NCBI RefSeq assembly: GCF_028368975.1
Contig: NZ_JAQNDM010000002.1
Location: 1,054,001 to 1,118,000, forward strand
DNA from: Stigmatella ashevillena
GTDB lineage: Bacteria; Myxococcota; Myxococcia; Myxococcales; Myxococcaceae
Direction: 5' to 3'
Length of the DNA: 64,000 bases
Shown here: piece by piece, positions 1 through 7,936 of the stretch
Position numbering within the stretch: the stretch's first letter is position 1
Layout: each line of letters starts with the position of its first letter
Program-made: the position numbers and the translations under genes
Notes under the pieces: generated by a model
What the model saw: only the letters and a program-made list of their open reading frames with translations
Told to the model about the DNA's origin: nothing
Database searches by the model: none

Positions 1-1
1 G

Positions 2-493
2 CCGTTTGACGGCATCATCTCGCTGGGCGCCTTCGAGCACTTCGCCAAGATCGACGAGGACAAGATCGAGGCGTACCGGCGCTACTTCAAGCGCTGCTAC
101 GATTTCCTGAAGCCTGGCGGCCGCATGTCCCTCCAGACCATGGCCTACGGCGACGTCCCTCGCGACCGCAAGCACAAGGACCTGTTCATTGCCCGCGAGG
201 TGTTCCCCGAGTCGGACCTGCCGTACCTGGCCGACATCGTCCGCTCCAGCGAGATGCTCTTCGAAGTGGAGTTCATGCGCAACGACCGGCACGACTACGT
301 CAAGACGATGCGGGCCTGGTTCGAGAACCTGCGCAGCAACCGCGAGAAGGCGCTGAAGCTGGTTCCGCTCGAGGTGATTGAGCGCTACGAGCGGATGTAC
401 CGGACGATGAGCTACTCGTTCGACCTGGGGGCCTTCCACCTCTACCGCATCACCTTCCGGCGCATCGAACCCAACCGTTTCGGCAAAGACTGA
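2..493 (+). CDS. Cyclopropane-fatty-acid synthase-family SAM methyltransferase (5'-truncated)
   Basis: The reading frame is open from the first bases of the window, so the N-terminus and most of the SAM-binding fold lie upstream. What remains starts at FDGIISLGAFEHFA, which matches the acidic-loop strand of the CFA synthase family (known pattern FDxIVSxGMFEHV), and continues with FLKPGGRMSLQT, the usual post-motif strand. The C-terminal part (YRTMSYSFDLGAFHLYRITF) resembles the substrate-side tail of CfaS-like enzymes. These enzymes add a methylene or methyl group to unsaturated acyl chains of membrane phospholipids. It is followed after 12 bp by a desaturase, which fits a lipid-modifying operon. 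An N- or C-methyltransferase of the same fold acting on another lipid is possible. Confidence 0.75.
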   Translation, partial: PFDGIISLGAFEHFAKIDEDKIEAYRRYFKRCYDFLKPGGRMSLQTMAYGDVPRDRKHKDLFIAREVFPESDLPYLADIVRSSEMLFEVEFMRNDRHDYVKTMRAWFENLRSNREKALKLVPLEVIERYERMYRTMSYSFDLGAFHLYRITFRRIEPNRFGKD

Positions 494-505
494 CCCCCGT
501 GCCCC

Positions 506-1465
506 ATGAGCGAGAACATCCAGGCCGCGGCCCTTTCTGGCTCAGGGGGGCATGAGCGGCTTTCCAAATCGTCCCTGCTGCGCCACAGCCTCGTCATCCT
601 CGTGCCGGTCCTCGGAACGTGCGCGGCGCTTGCCCTGTGGTGGAGCGGACTCGCGGTGCCGAAGACGGCGGACTTCATCTTGCTCGGGGTGTTCTATGTC
701 CTGAACATCCTGGGAATGGAGTTGGCGTTCCACCGCTACTTCGCGCACCGGTCCTTCCGGGCGCCCCGGGCGGTGGAGATCGCCCTGGCGGCCCTCGGCT
801 CCCTGGCGTACGTGGGGCCGATCATCTGGTGGGTGGCCATTCACCGCATCCACCACAAGAACACGGACCAGGAAGGTGATCCGCACTCGCCTTGGTGGCC
901 CCAGTATCCTGGCCGCCTCCGGAGGCTCTACCACGCCCACGTGGGGTGGCTCCTGGATGCCCGGTGCGCGCGGCCGGAGCAGTGGGGCCGGTACGCGATG
1001 GACTTGTACAAGGATCCGGTCCTCTTCAAGTTCCACATGATGTACGACTACTGGCTGGTGCTCGGCCTGGCGCTTCCGGCGGCCATCGGCGGACTCATCC
1101 ATGGCTCGCTCCAGGGGGTGCTGCTCGGGTTTCTCTGGGGCGGGACGGTGCGGGTCTTCCTGGCCACCAACGCCATCTGGAGCGTCAACTCGCTGGGGCA
1201 TGCACTCGGGGGGCGCAGTCCCCTGGAGACCCGGGACAACAGCCGCAACTCGTTCTGGCAGGCCCTCGTCACGCTGGGCGCGGGCTGGCACAACAACCAC
1301 CACACCTTCCCTTCCTACGCGGTCACGTCCCTGCGCTGGTGGCAGGTCGATCTGACGGGCCTGCTCATCCGGACGCTGTCGCTGTTCCGGCTCACACGCG
1401 ACGTGCACATGCCCAACCCCGCCTCCGTGGAAGCCAAGAAGAAGAAACCCCTGGCGACGACCTGA
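506..1465 (+). CDS. Membrane fatty acid desaturase (acyl-CoA/acyl-lipid type)
   Basis: A 319-residue integral membrane di-iron desaturase. All three histidine boxes are present and well spaced: HRYFAHR (about 76-82), HRIHH (113-117) and HNNHH (262-266). The conserved WWVAIHR and GWHNNHHTFP contexts are those of delta-9-type stearoyl-CoA desaturases. Hydrophobic segments at about 29-46, 56-75, 90-112 and 180-220 fit a four-helix membrane topology with the His boxes in the cytoplasm. The ATG at 506 is the first in frame after the upstream methyltransferase. The likely role is O2-dependent insertion of a double bond into an acyl chain, possibly the olefin used by the preceding CFA-type enzyme. 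Substrate and regiochemistry cannot be read from sequence. Confidence 0.9.
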   Translation: MSENIQAAALSGSGGHERLSKSSLLRHSLVILVPVLGTCAALALWWSGLAVPKTADFILLGVFYVLNILGMELAFHRYFAHRSFRAPRAVEIALAALGSLAYVGPIIWWVAIHRIHHKNTDQEGDPHSPWWPQYPGRLRRLYHAHVGWLLDARCARPEQWGRYAMDLYKDPVLFKFHMMYDYWLVLGLALPAAIGGLIHGSLQGVLLGFLWGGTVRVFLATNAIWSVNSLGHALGGRSPLETRDNSRNSFWQALVTLGAGWHNNHHTFPSYAVTSLRWWQVDLTGLLIRTLSLFRLTRDVHMPNPASVEAKKKKPLATT

Positions 1466-1470
1466 GCCTC

Positions 1471-2445
1471 ATGGCCACGCAAGAACTTCCCGCCGCTGCC
1501 CCTCGCCCCCTGCGCGCCTTCGACGTGCACGTGCACCTCTTCCCCGCCATGCTGGCGCGCTTCATCTGGAAGTGGTTCGAGGGAAACGCCTGGCAGATCC
1601 GACACAAGCCCGCGCCCGAGGAGACGTTTGATCTCCTGGCGCGCTACGGCATCGAGCGCATGGTCGGGCTCTGCTACACGCACCAGCCCGGCGTCGCCGG
1701 CATGCTCAACGACTTCATGGCGGAGATGGTCGCCGCCCATCCCGGGCGGCTCGTCGGCTTCGGCACCGTCCTGCCCGGGGAAGAAGGGTTCGAGGACGAA
1801 CTCCGGCGTGCGCTCGGGGAACTCCATCTCTCTGGCATCAAGATTCACTGCCACGTGCAGAAGATCGCGCCGGACGACGACCGCATGCTGCCGGTGTTCG
1901 ACACCCTCGCGGAGACGGGCAAGGTCCTGCAGATCCACTGCGGCCCGGTCTCCGAGAGCAAGGCGCACAAGAGCGAGATCGACGAGCTGTGCGCCGTCCC
2001 CCGCTTCGTCCGCGCCATGCGGCGCACGCCAAACCTCAAGGTCATCGTGCCCCACATCGGCTACGACGAGGTCCAGCTCTACCTCGACATGCTCGATGAG
2101 TTCCCGAACCTCTACCTGGACACCGCCATGGCGATCGGCGGGTACCGCGTGGCGAGGGGAGAAGCGCTGCCGGATGTCCGGCCGCTCGCGATGACACGCT
2201 ATGAGAAGGGCCAGAAGCCTCGGCTGCCCGAGCCCTGGAAACCCGCGCTCGAGCAGCTCGTTCCGCAGATCATGGAACGGCCAGACCGGTTCCTGTTCGG
2301 CACCGACTTCCCCAACCTTCCGTATGACCCCGACCTGGAGATGCGCGAGTTGGAGCGCTACCTGCCCGGAGATGTCCTGAACAAGGTGCTCTGGGACAAC
2401 GCCGCCAAACTCTTTGGACCGGCCGAGCGGGAGAATCCCACATGA
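1471..2445 (+). CDS. Amidohydrolase-2 family metal-dependent hydrolase/decarboxylase
   Basis: A 324-residue TIM-barrel protein of the Amidohydrolase_2 (ACMSD-like) family. The N-terminal metal motif DVHVHLF (HxH) is at about residue 15. Later metal or active-site elements are IKIHCH, LQIHCG, VIVPHIG and the terminal FGTDFPN Asp motif. The frame is open further upstream, but the ATG at 1471, 5 bp after the desaturase stop, places DVHVH near the N-terminus as usual for the family. The stop overlaps the next ATG (ATGA), indicating translational coupling with the FAAL gene. Family members hydrolyse C-N or C-O bonds or decarboxylate aromatic acids. A second Amidohydrolase_2 gene beside another acyl-AMP ligase occurs at 34600-35574. 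Confidence 0.8.
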   Translation: MATQELPAAAPRPLRAFDVHVHLFPAMLARFIWKWFEGNAWQIRHKPAPEETFDLLARYGIERMVGLCYTHQPGVAGMLNDFMAEMVAAHPGRLVGFGTVLPGEEGFEDELRRALGELHLSGIKIHCHVQKIAPDDDRMLPVFDTLAETGKVLQIHCGPVSESKAHKSEIDELCAVPRFVRAMRRTPNLKVIVPHIGYDEVQLYLDMLDEFPNLYLDTAMAIGGYRVARGEALPDVRPLAMTRYEKGQKPRLPEPWKPALEQLVPQIMERPDRFLFGTDFPNLPYDPDLEMRELERYLPGDVLNKVLWDNAAKLFGPAERENPT

Positions 2446-4169
2446 AGACGGACCGCCAGCCCCCCCGGTTCAAGTCTCTGGCCGAAGTCATCGAACACTG
2501 CGGCCGCGAGCAACCGGACCTCGAAATCTACCGCTTCGTGGAGGACGGAGATCGCGTCGTCGCGAGCCTGACCAGCGGGCAGCTCTTGCGCAGGGTCCAG
2601 GGAATCGCCCGGCAGCTCGTGGAAGCCAAGCTCGTGGGTGAGCGGGCGCTCCTCCTCTACCCGCCCGGGCTCGAGTTCCTCGTCGGTTTTGCCGCCTGCG
2701 TCTACGCGGGCGTGGTGGCGGTCCCCGTTTATCCGCCGGACCCAGGACGGCTGGAGAAGGCACTGCCACTGCTGTTGGGGATCATCCGCAACGCGAGCCC
2801 TCGCGCCATCCTGGGCGACTCCATGACCCTGGAGCTGGCCCGCATGCTGACCAGCGAGATCGAGGGCGCCGACGACAAGGTCTGGCTCGCGACAGACACG
2901 GTGCCCGAGGCGTCAGACGCCGAACGGGTGAGCCTCCCCACGGAAGAAACCCTCGCCTTCCTTCAGTACACGTCGGGTTCCACCGGTGCGCCCAAGGGCG
3001 TAGCCCTGAGCCACGGGAACCTGCTCCACAACCTGTCTGTCATTCAAGAGCGGTTCGAGCACACCCGCCAGAGTCAGGGTGTGATCTGGCTGCCCTCGTA
3101 CCACGACATGGGCCTCATCGGAGGAATCCTGCAACCGCTGTATGCAGGCTTTCCCGTGGTCCTCATGTCGCCCTTTGATTTCTTGAAGAAGCCCCTCCAC
3201 TGGCTGCGAGCCATCACCCGGTTCAAAGCCACCACGAGTGGCGGTCCCGCGTTCTCGTTCGACCTGTGCACCCGCAGCGTGCCGGACAGTGAACTCGACA
3301 CGCTCGATCTCTCCTCCTGGAGCGTCGCATTTGTCGGCTCCGACATGGTCCGCTGGGAGGGTTTGAACGCCTTCGCGAAGAAGTTCGCCCGGAGCGGCTT
3401 CCGCCTGGAGGCCTTCTATCCGTGCTACGGCCTGGCGGAATCCACCCTGTTCGTCTCGGGGGGCACCAAGTCCGCACCTCCGGTGGTGCGTTCGCTTCCC
3501 GCCAGCGACGGCCGCGAGCAGCAGTTCATGGTCGGCTGCGGCAAAGCGGGCGCTGACAGTGAGATTCTCATCGTCGATGCCGACACGCGTGCCTCCGTAG
3601 CGGAAGGACAGGTGGGAGAAATCTGGACGCGGGGTCCGAGCGTCGCACGAGGATACTGGGAGAACCCCGAGCAGACCGAGGAGAGCTTCGGGGCCCAACT
3701 GGCAGGCGACGGCTCCCAGCGATACCTGCGGACAGGCGATCTGGGGCTCATCCAGGACGGGGAACTCTTCATCACGGGACGCATCAAGGAAGTCATCAAG
3801 ATCCGGGGCAAGAACCACTTCCCCCGCGACCTCGAGGTGACCGCCGAGGACAGTGATCCTCAGACGATACGCCGGGGCTGTTCGGCCGCGTTCGTCACCA
3901 ACGATGACGCCGATCTCATCGTGGTCATCGAAGTCCGCAAGCCCGACGGAGGCGAGGCCACTTTGCCCGTGGAGCGCGCCGCAGCGATTTGCGAGACCGT
4001 CCGCGCCGCCATCACCACCAAGCATGGCCTCTCCGCAGCGGGTGTCGTGCTGGTCCCACCCGGCACCGTGCCGAAGACCTCCAGTGGCAAGGTTCGTCGA
4101 GTGGCCTGCAAGGACATGTACCTCAGCGGGGAGCTGCCCGTGCTCGGTGCATGGCGACGGGGCGGGTGA
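2442..4169 (+). CDS. Fatty acyl-AMP ligase (FAAL)
   Basis: A 575-residue ANL-superfamily adenylate-forming enzyme. Visible motifs: YTSGSTGAPKGV (P-loop/A3), WLPSYHDMGLIGGIL and YPCYGLAESTLFVSGG, both typical of FAALs, TGDLG (A7), GRIKEVIKIRGKNHFPRDLE (A8 with the FAAL-type NHFPxDLE) and PKTSSGKVRR with the A10 lysine. FAALs activate fatty acids as acyl-AMP and pass them to an ACP rather than CoA. Start ATG overlaps the amidohydrolase stop. No carrier protein is encoded in this operon within the window, so the acceptor must lie upstream or act in trans. The nearest ACP genes in the window are about 33 kb away (35561-35839 and inside the NRPS). Confidence 0.9.
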   Translation: MKTDRQPPRFKSLAEVIEHCGREQPDLEIYRFVEDGDRVVASLTSGQLLRRVQGIARQLVEAKLVGERALLLYPPGLEFLVGFAACVYAGVVAVPVYPPDPGRLEKALPLLLGIIRNASPRAILGDSMTLELARMLTSEIEGADDKVWLATDTVPEASDAERVSLPTEETLAFLQYTSGSTGAPKGVALSHGNLLHNLSVIQERFEHTRQSQGVIWLPSYHDMGLIGGILQPLYAGFPVVLMSPFDFLKKPLHWLRAITRFKATTSGGPAFSFDLCTRSVPDSELDTLDLSSWSVAFVGSDMVRWEGLNAFAKKFARSGFRLEAFYPCYGLAESTLFVSGGTKSAPPVVRSLPASDGREQQFMVGCGKAGADSEILIVDADTRASVAEGQVGEIWTRGPSVARGYWENPEQTEESFGAQLAGDGSQRYLRTGDLGLIQDGELFITGRIKEVIKIRGKNHFPRDLEVTAEDSDPQTIRRGCSAAFVTNDDADLIVVIEVRKPDGGEATLPVERAAAICETVRAAITTKHGLSAAGVVLVPPGTVPKTSSGKVRRVACKDMYLSGELPVLGAWRRGG

Positions 4170-4211
4170 TAGGACGCGCGCGCGAATCCAACCTCACCCT
4201 CGCGAGGTACC

Positions 4212-4715
4212 ATGCCAGAAGACACGAAGCCTGGAAGCAGGAGCCGGACGGTTACTTGGGCGGACATCCGGGAGATCGGGGCACACGCCACGAAAGAGGA
4301 CTACCTGCAAGGGTGGGCCGAGGGCCGCTACCCTGCCCCGCCGATCTGCGATTCCATGGGAATTCGCCTGGTGGAGGTCAGCCGGGGACGGGCGGTGTTC
4401 ACTGGTACCCCCGCTGAGTATCACTACAACCCCATGGGCACGGTTCATGGCGGAATGATCTCCACGCTCATCGACAGCGCCTGTGGAATCGCCTGTATGT
4501 CATTGCTGCCGTATGGCACCCGGTGGACCACAGTCAACCTGAACGTCTCCTTCCTCAAGATGGTGACGGAGGCCACGGGGATCATTCGCTGCGAGGGAGT
4601 GGCCGTCCACCAGGGGCGCAAGATCGTGGTCACCGACGCCACCATCCTCGCGCCGGATGGGGAACAGGTCGCCTCGGGCCGTGCCACCTGCCTGGTGCTC
4701 GACTCATCCCGTTGA
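4212..4715 (+). CDS. PaaI-like hot-dog thioesterase
   Basis: A 167-residue protein with the PaaI/acyl-CoA thioesterase hot-dog pattern. PPICDSMGIRLVEVSRGRAVF opens the fold. YHYNPMGTVHGGMISTLIDS carries the signature N-P-x-G-x-x-H-G-G and an Asp at the end of the central helix. TTVNLNVSFLK and the closing beta strand with VTDATIL follow. A GAGGTACC sequence precedes the ATG. It probably hydrolyses an acyl thioester (CoA or ACP) of the modified fatty acid made by the surrounding operon. The start of about 45 residues before the hot-dog fold is longer than in minimal PaaI proteins. Confidence 0.82.
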   Translation: MPEDTKPGSRSRTVTWADIREIGAHATKEDYLQGWAEGRYPAPPICDSMGIRLVEVSRGRAVFTGTPAEYHYNPMGTVHGGMISTLIDSACGIACMSLLPYGTRWTTVNLNVSFLKMVTEATGIIRCEGVAVHQGRKIVVTDATILAPDGEQVASGRATCLVLDSSR

Positions 4716-4737
4716 GCGGCCGAACACAGGAGGGGTC

Positions 4738-5643
4738 ATGATCAATGTCACCTGGATCGATAGCTTCCGGCTCCGCGCCCGCGCGGGCGGCATCAAGGCC
4801 GGTTGGGCGGCGAGCACGCGCCCGGGGGTCGCGTTCCACGAGTTGCCCCAGGCCACGCTGCGGGTGAGGACCGGCGGCACGCGCAAAGCGGGGGAGCCCA
4901 CGGTGGTCATGGTGTGCGATCCACCGAACGTCATTGAGCACTTCGATGCGGTGTTCGAGATGCTCTCGCCGCACCACAGGGTCGTCGTCTTCGAGCCGCC
5001 CGGATTTGGCTTCTCGAGTCCAAGGGCGTCCTTCCGCTTCACCTTCGACGAGTACCGCGCCAGCATCGAGGACCTGCTGAGGAAGCTGGATGAAGGACCG
5101 TACGTGCTCGCCTTCACGTGCGTCTGGGCACATATCGCCCTCCAGATCGCGGCGAAGGACCCGGGGCAGGTGGCCAAGCTGATGCTCTGGCAGTCCCCCT
5201 CCTGGGATCAGCAAGTCAACTGGGCCCGAGAGGTGGACAAGAAAAAGCTCATCTCGCGCCCCGTGCTCGGACAGCTCGCCACGGCCATGAAGCCCGAGAA
5301 GATAGGGCTTGGGTGGTACAGGGCGTCGCTGGCCAAGAACCGCTACTCCGACTTCATGCCGACGCTGGATCAGGCCCTGAAGCAGGGAGCCTTCTGCTGC
5401 CTCGGATCGTTGTGGCAGCAGTGGTTCTACGGATACACGCCACCGCCTGTCCGGGTGCAGCAGCCGACGCTGGTGACGTGGGGCCTGGCGGATCGCACGC
5501 ATGCGCGCAGCGACAAGGACTCCATCGGGAGCCATCTCACCCAAGCGAAGTGGCACACCTTCCAGCACGCGGGGCACTCTCCAGAATTGGAGGCGAGCCA
5601 GGAGTATTGCGAACTCCTCCGGGGCTGGCTCAAGGAGGCTTGA
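4738..5643 (+). CDS. Alpha/beta hydrolase-fold protein with Cys at the nucleophile elbow
   Basis: A 301-residue alpha/beta hydrolase-like protein. The start chosen is the ATG at 4738, preceded by AGGAGG-like bases (4728-4734). The fold signature is clear: VVMVCDPPN (oxyanion-side strand), RVVVFEPPGFGFSS (HGxP-like turn), then YVLAFTCVWAHIALQIA where the usual GxSxG elbow is F-T-C128-V-W. Acid and histidine candidates follow in LVTWGLADRTHA and FQHAGHSPELE. A Cys nucleophile occurs in dienelactone hydrolases and some acyltransfer enzymes, and the loss of both glycines is odd. It may be an acyltransferase or a non-catalytic lipid binder. It sits between two thioesterase genes, so it probably handles the same acyl intermediate. 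Confidence 0.7.
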   Translation: MINVTWIDSFRLRARAGGIKAGWAASTRPGVAFHELPQATLRVRTGGTRKAGEPTVVMVCDPPNVIEHFDAVFEMLSPHHRVVVFEPPGFGFSSPRASFRFTFDEYRASIEDLLRKLDEGPYVLAFTCVWAHIALQIAAKDPGQVAKLMLWQSPSWDQQVNWAREVDKKKLISRPVLGQLATAMKPEKIGLGWYRASLAKNRYSDFMPTLDQALKQGAFCCLGSLWQQWFYGYTPPPVRVQQPTLVTWGLADRTHARSDKDSIGSHLTQAKWHTFQHAGHSPELEASQEYCELLRGWLKEA

Positions 5644-5676
5644 GCCAGCCCGATCCCAACGGTACGTTGAGGCCTT

Positions 5677-6489
5677 ATGTCAGAGACCCCCGTCACGGAG
5701 TTGGAGCTCACCGCCCGCAGCTACGAGGTGGATGCGGCCCTGGAGCTGAAACCGCTCACGTACATGAACTGGCTTCAGGAGATTGCATGGGAAGCAGCCG
5801 CTGCCGGCGGAGTCCCGCCCCAGTGGTTCCTGCCCCGCAACATCGCGCCTGTCTTCAGCGTCTCCCGCTTCGAGAAAGAGCACCCCATCCGCTACGGGGA
5901 CCGCATCATTGCCCGGACGTGGTTCTCGCTGATGGAGGGGCCTCTCGCCCACCGGGAATTCGAGCTGCGCCGTGCGAAGGACAGCAAGGTGGTTCTCCAC
6001 GGCCGCACCGACATCGTCCTGGTGGACCTGGGTACCCGCGCCCCGACCCCCTGGGGGGAACTCGTCGAGCGGTTCAAGCCCAACGGGGAGTCCTTCTACA
6101 AGAACTTCCAGCCACCAGCGGTGACACCCGCCGTCGATCCCGTCTCCTTCCAGGTAAAGAGGCCAGTGCAGCCCGAAGAGATCGACATGGCCCGGCACGT
6201 CAACAACGGCTTCTACCTGCGATGGATGACGGATGCGTTCTCCTCCTTCCTGCAACCTGCGCTGGGAGCCAAGACAGATGAAGCACGCCTTCTGTCCGTT
6301 CACCTGAAGTTCGGTTCGCCGATCTCCCTGGGGCAGGAGGTGCTCATCTCCGGCAAGCACGCGGGAACCGGCGAGGGCATCAGCCGCTGGGACTTCCAGA
6401 TTGCACCCGTGTCTGGCAGCCGCCGACCTGCCTCCGCGGAGCTGATCTTCCGCTGGTCCCCGGAATGGACGGGCCAGCTGAGCGTGTGA
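5677..6489 (+). CDS. Acyl-ACP thioesterase-like double hot-dog protein (FatA/FatB family)
   Basis: A 270-residue protein with two hot-dog repeats like plant and bacterial acyl-ACP thioesterases. The first half carries LTARSYEVDAALELKPLTYMNWLQE. The second half carries EEIDMARHVNNGFYLRWMTDAF, which matches the D-x-N-x-H-V-N-N element of FatA/FatB including catalytic-region Asn and His. GAGG is 5 bp before the ATG. Expected reaction: release of a free fatty acid from ACP. A free acid would be a substrate for the FAAL encoded upstream in the same operon. It is the last gene of the plus-strand lipid operon. Confidence 0.8.
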   Translation: MSETPVTELELTARSYEVDAALELKPLTYMNWLQEIAWEAAAAGGVPPQWFLPRNIAPVFSVSRFEKEHPIRYGDRIIARTWFSLMEGPLAHREFELRRAKDSKVVLHGRTDIVLVDLGTRAPTPWGELVERFKPNGESFYKNFQPPAVTPAVDPVSFQVKRPVQPEEIDMARHVNNGFYLRWMTDAFSSFLQPALGAKTDEARLLSVHLKFGSPISLGQEVLISGKHAGTGEGISRWDFQIAPVSGSRRPASAELIFRWSPEWTGQLSV

Positions 6490-6616
6490 CACTCGAACTG
6501 CCAGTAAAAAACACCCAGCGGGCAGACGAGCAGGTGGACGCGCGCTTCCCTCCCCGCTCCCTCCCCGCGTTATCAACCCTCCTTGGGGAGACCGTCCACC
6601 CCTCTGGAAAGGAAGG

Positions 6617-7936
6617 ATGGTACTGGAGAGGAGTGCTCGACCAGATTGCGCACGGGTGATGGAGCGTAGGATGACAGGAGGCCAGCAACGCCCGGCCGGA
6701 ACGGGACCAGGGACAGAGAAGACCGGAAGCCGCATGGCGTTCCTGGATGTCCTACGGGCCGTGGCCATCCTGACCGTGTTCGTGAAGCACCTGCCTGCAG
6801 AGGTAGGGCCATTCTTCGGGCAGCTCTTCATCTGGGGCGGCCGGGGCGTGGACCTCTTCTTCGTACTCTCCGGTTTCCTCATCGGCAGCACCTGTCTGGA
6901 ACGCGCGGCTGCCGCTCCGGAGGAGCGCTCCCTCCCGCAGGCCAAGGCCTATTGGCTGTTGCGCTCGGCACGCATCTTCCCACTCTATTTTGCGCTTCTG
7001 GCCGTGCTCGCGATCCATCCTCCCGGCTTCGGGGATGATGCGGCCTTCGTCATACGCCATTGGCCGCTGCCCTTCCTGACCTTCACCTCCAACCACTTTG
7101 GCCAGAGTTCGCTGGAACTGGGGGTCCTGTGGTCGCTGGCCATCGAGGAGCAGTTCTATCTGGCCGTAGGGCTTCTCATCCTCTTTTGCTCAGCGCGCCG
7201 GGAGACGCTGGCGAGCGCATTCCTGGGCCTGTCGCTGGCCGCCATCGCCGTGTCCTTGGTGTATCGGCACGACCTCGGAGTGCTGCTGGCCGGGGGGATC
7301 CTGCCGCAAAACGATTACATCTTCAGACTCTTCCACAGCACGCTGTCGCGCATGGACCAGCTCGCCGTGGGATTGCTGACCGCGCTGATGGCAGCCCCTT
7401 TCAACCGCTGGAGCCTCGCGAAAGACGAGCGCTGGGTGCGTGCCTCCACTTGGAGCGTGGTGACAGTGGGCCTCGGCGTCCTCATCTTCTTCCCCCACTG
7501 GCCCGTCGTGGGATTCCTGGTGCTAGGCCTCGTCTTCGCCGCATGCGTGCTATGGGCGCAACGTCCAGCAGCGCGCACCCTCGTGCCGGGCCGAATCGAG
7601 ACGGTGCTGATGGCCCCTGTGCTGGCCATCGGCAAGCTGAGCTTCGGGCTCTACCTCTTCCACCCCATTACCCGCCCCTGGGTGGACAGAGCGCTGACGC
7701 ACCCATTGCTTCCGCCTGAGTCATCTGTCCGCTCCGTGCTCTTCGTCCTGGCGTGGGTCGGGATGAGCACGGCCATTGCAGCCGTGAGCTACCGCTTCTT
7801 CGAGGAACCGCTGCTGTCCGCCGCCCGGCGCAAGTCGCGCCAGTTCCTTCAAGCCCGCCCGGCGGCGCCCACACAGGACGCTGCCACCGCCGGGGGGGGG
7901 CTCACGGCAACAACGGCCGAGACAAGAATTCCTTGA
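6617..7936 (+). CDS. Acyltransferase-3 family membrane O-acyltransferase (OafA-like)
   Basis: A protein of up to 439 residues with about ten hydrophobic segments. The family motif FLDVLRAVAILTVFVKHL (R-x-x-A-x-x-x-V with a downstream His) opens the membrane domain, followed by GRGVDLFFVLSGFLIG and LWSLAIEEQFYL, both diagnostic of acyltransferase-3 (COG1835) proteins. Such enzymes acylate sugars of LPS, O-antigen, capsule or macrolides at the inner membrane. The start is uncertain: ATGs at 6617, 6659, 6671 and 6734 are in frame. 6617 has AAGGA close upstream, but the domain itself begins near 6734. The 3' end overlaps the convergent glycosyltransferase gene by 35 bp. It probably decorates the glycan made by the neighbouring operon. 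Confidence 0.85.
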   Translation: MVLERSARPDCARVMERRMTGGQQRPAGTGPGTEKTGSRMAFLDVLRAVAILTVFVKHLPAEVGPFFGQLFIWGGRGVDLFFVLSGFLIGSTCLERAAAAPEERSLPQAKAYWLLRSARIFPLYFALLAVLAIHPPGFGDDAAFVIRHWPLPFLTFTSNHFGQSSLELGVLWSLAIEEQFYLAVGLLILFCSARRETLASAFLGLSLAAIAVSLVYRHDLGVLLAGGILPQNDYIFRLFHSTLSRMDQLAVGLLTALMAAPFNRWSLAKDERWVRASTWSVVTVGLGVLIFFPHWPVVGFLVLGLVFAACVLWAQRPAARTLVPGRIETVLMAPVLAIGKLSFGLYLFHPITRPWVDRALTHPLLPPESSVRSVLFVLAWVGMSTAIAAVSYRFFEEPLLSAARRKSRQFLQARPAAPTQDAATAGGGLTATTAETRIP

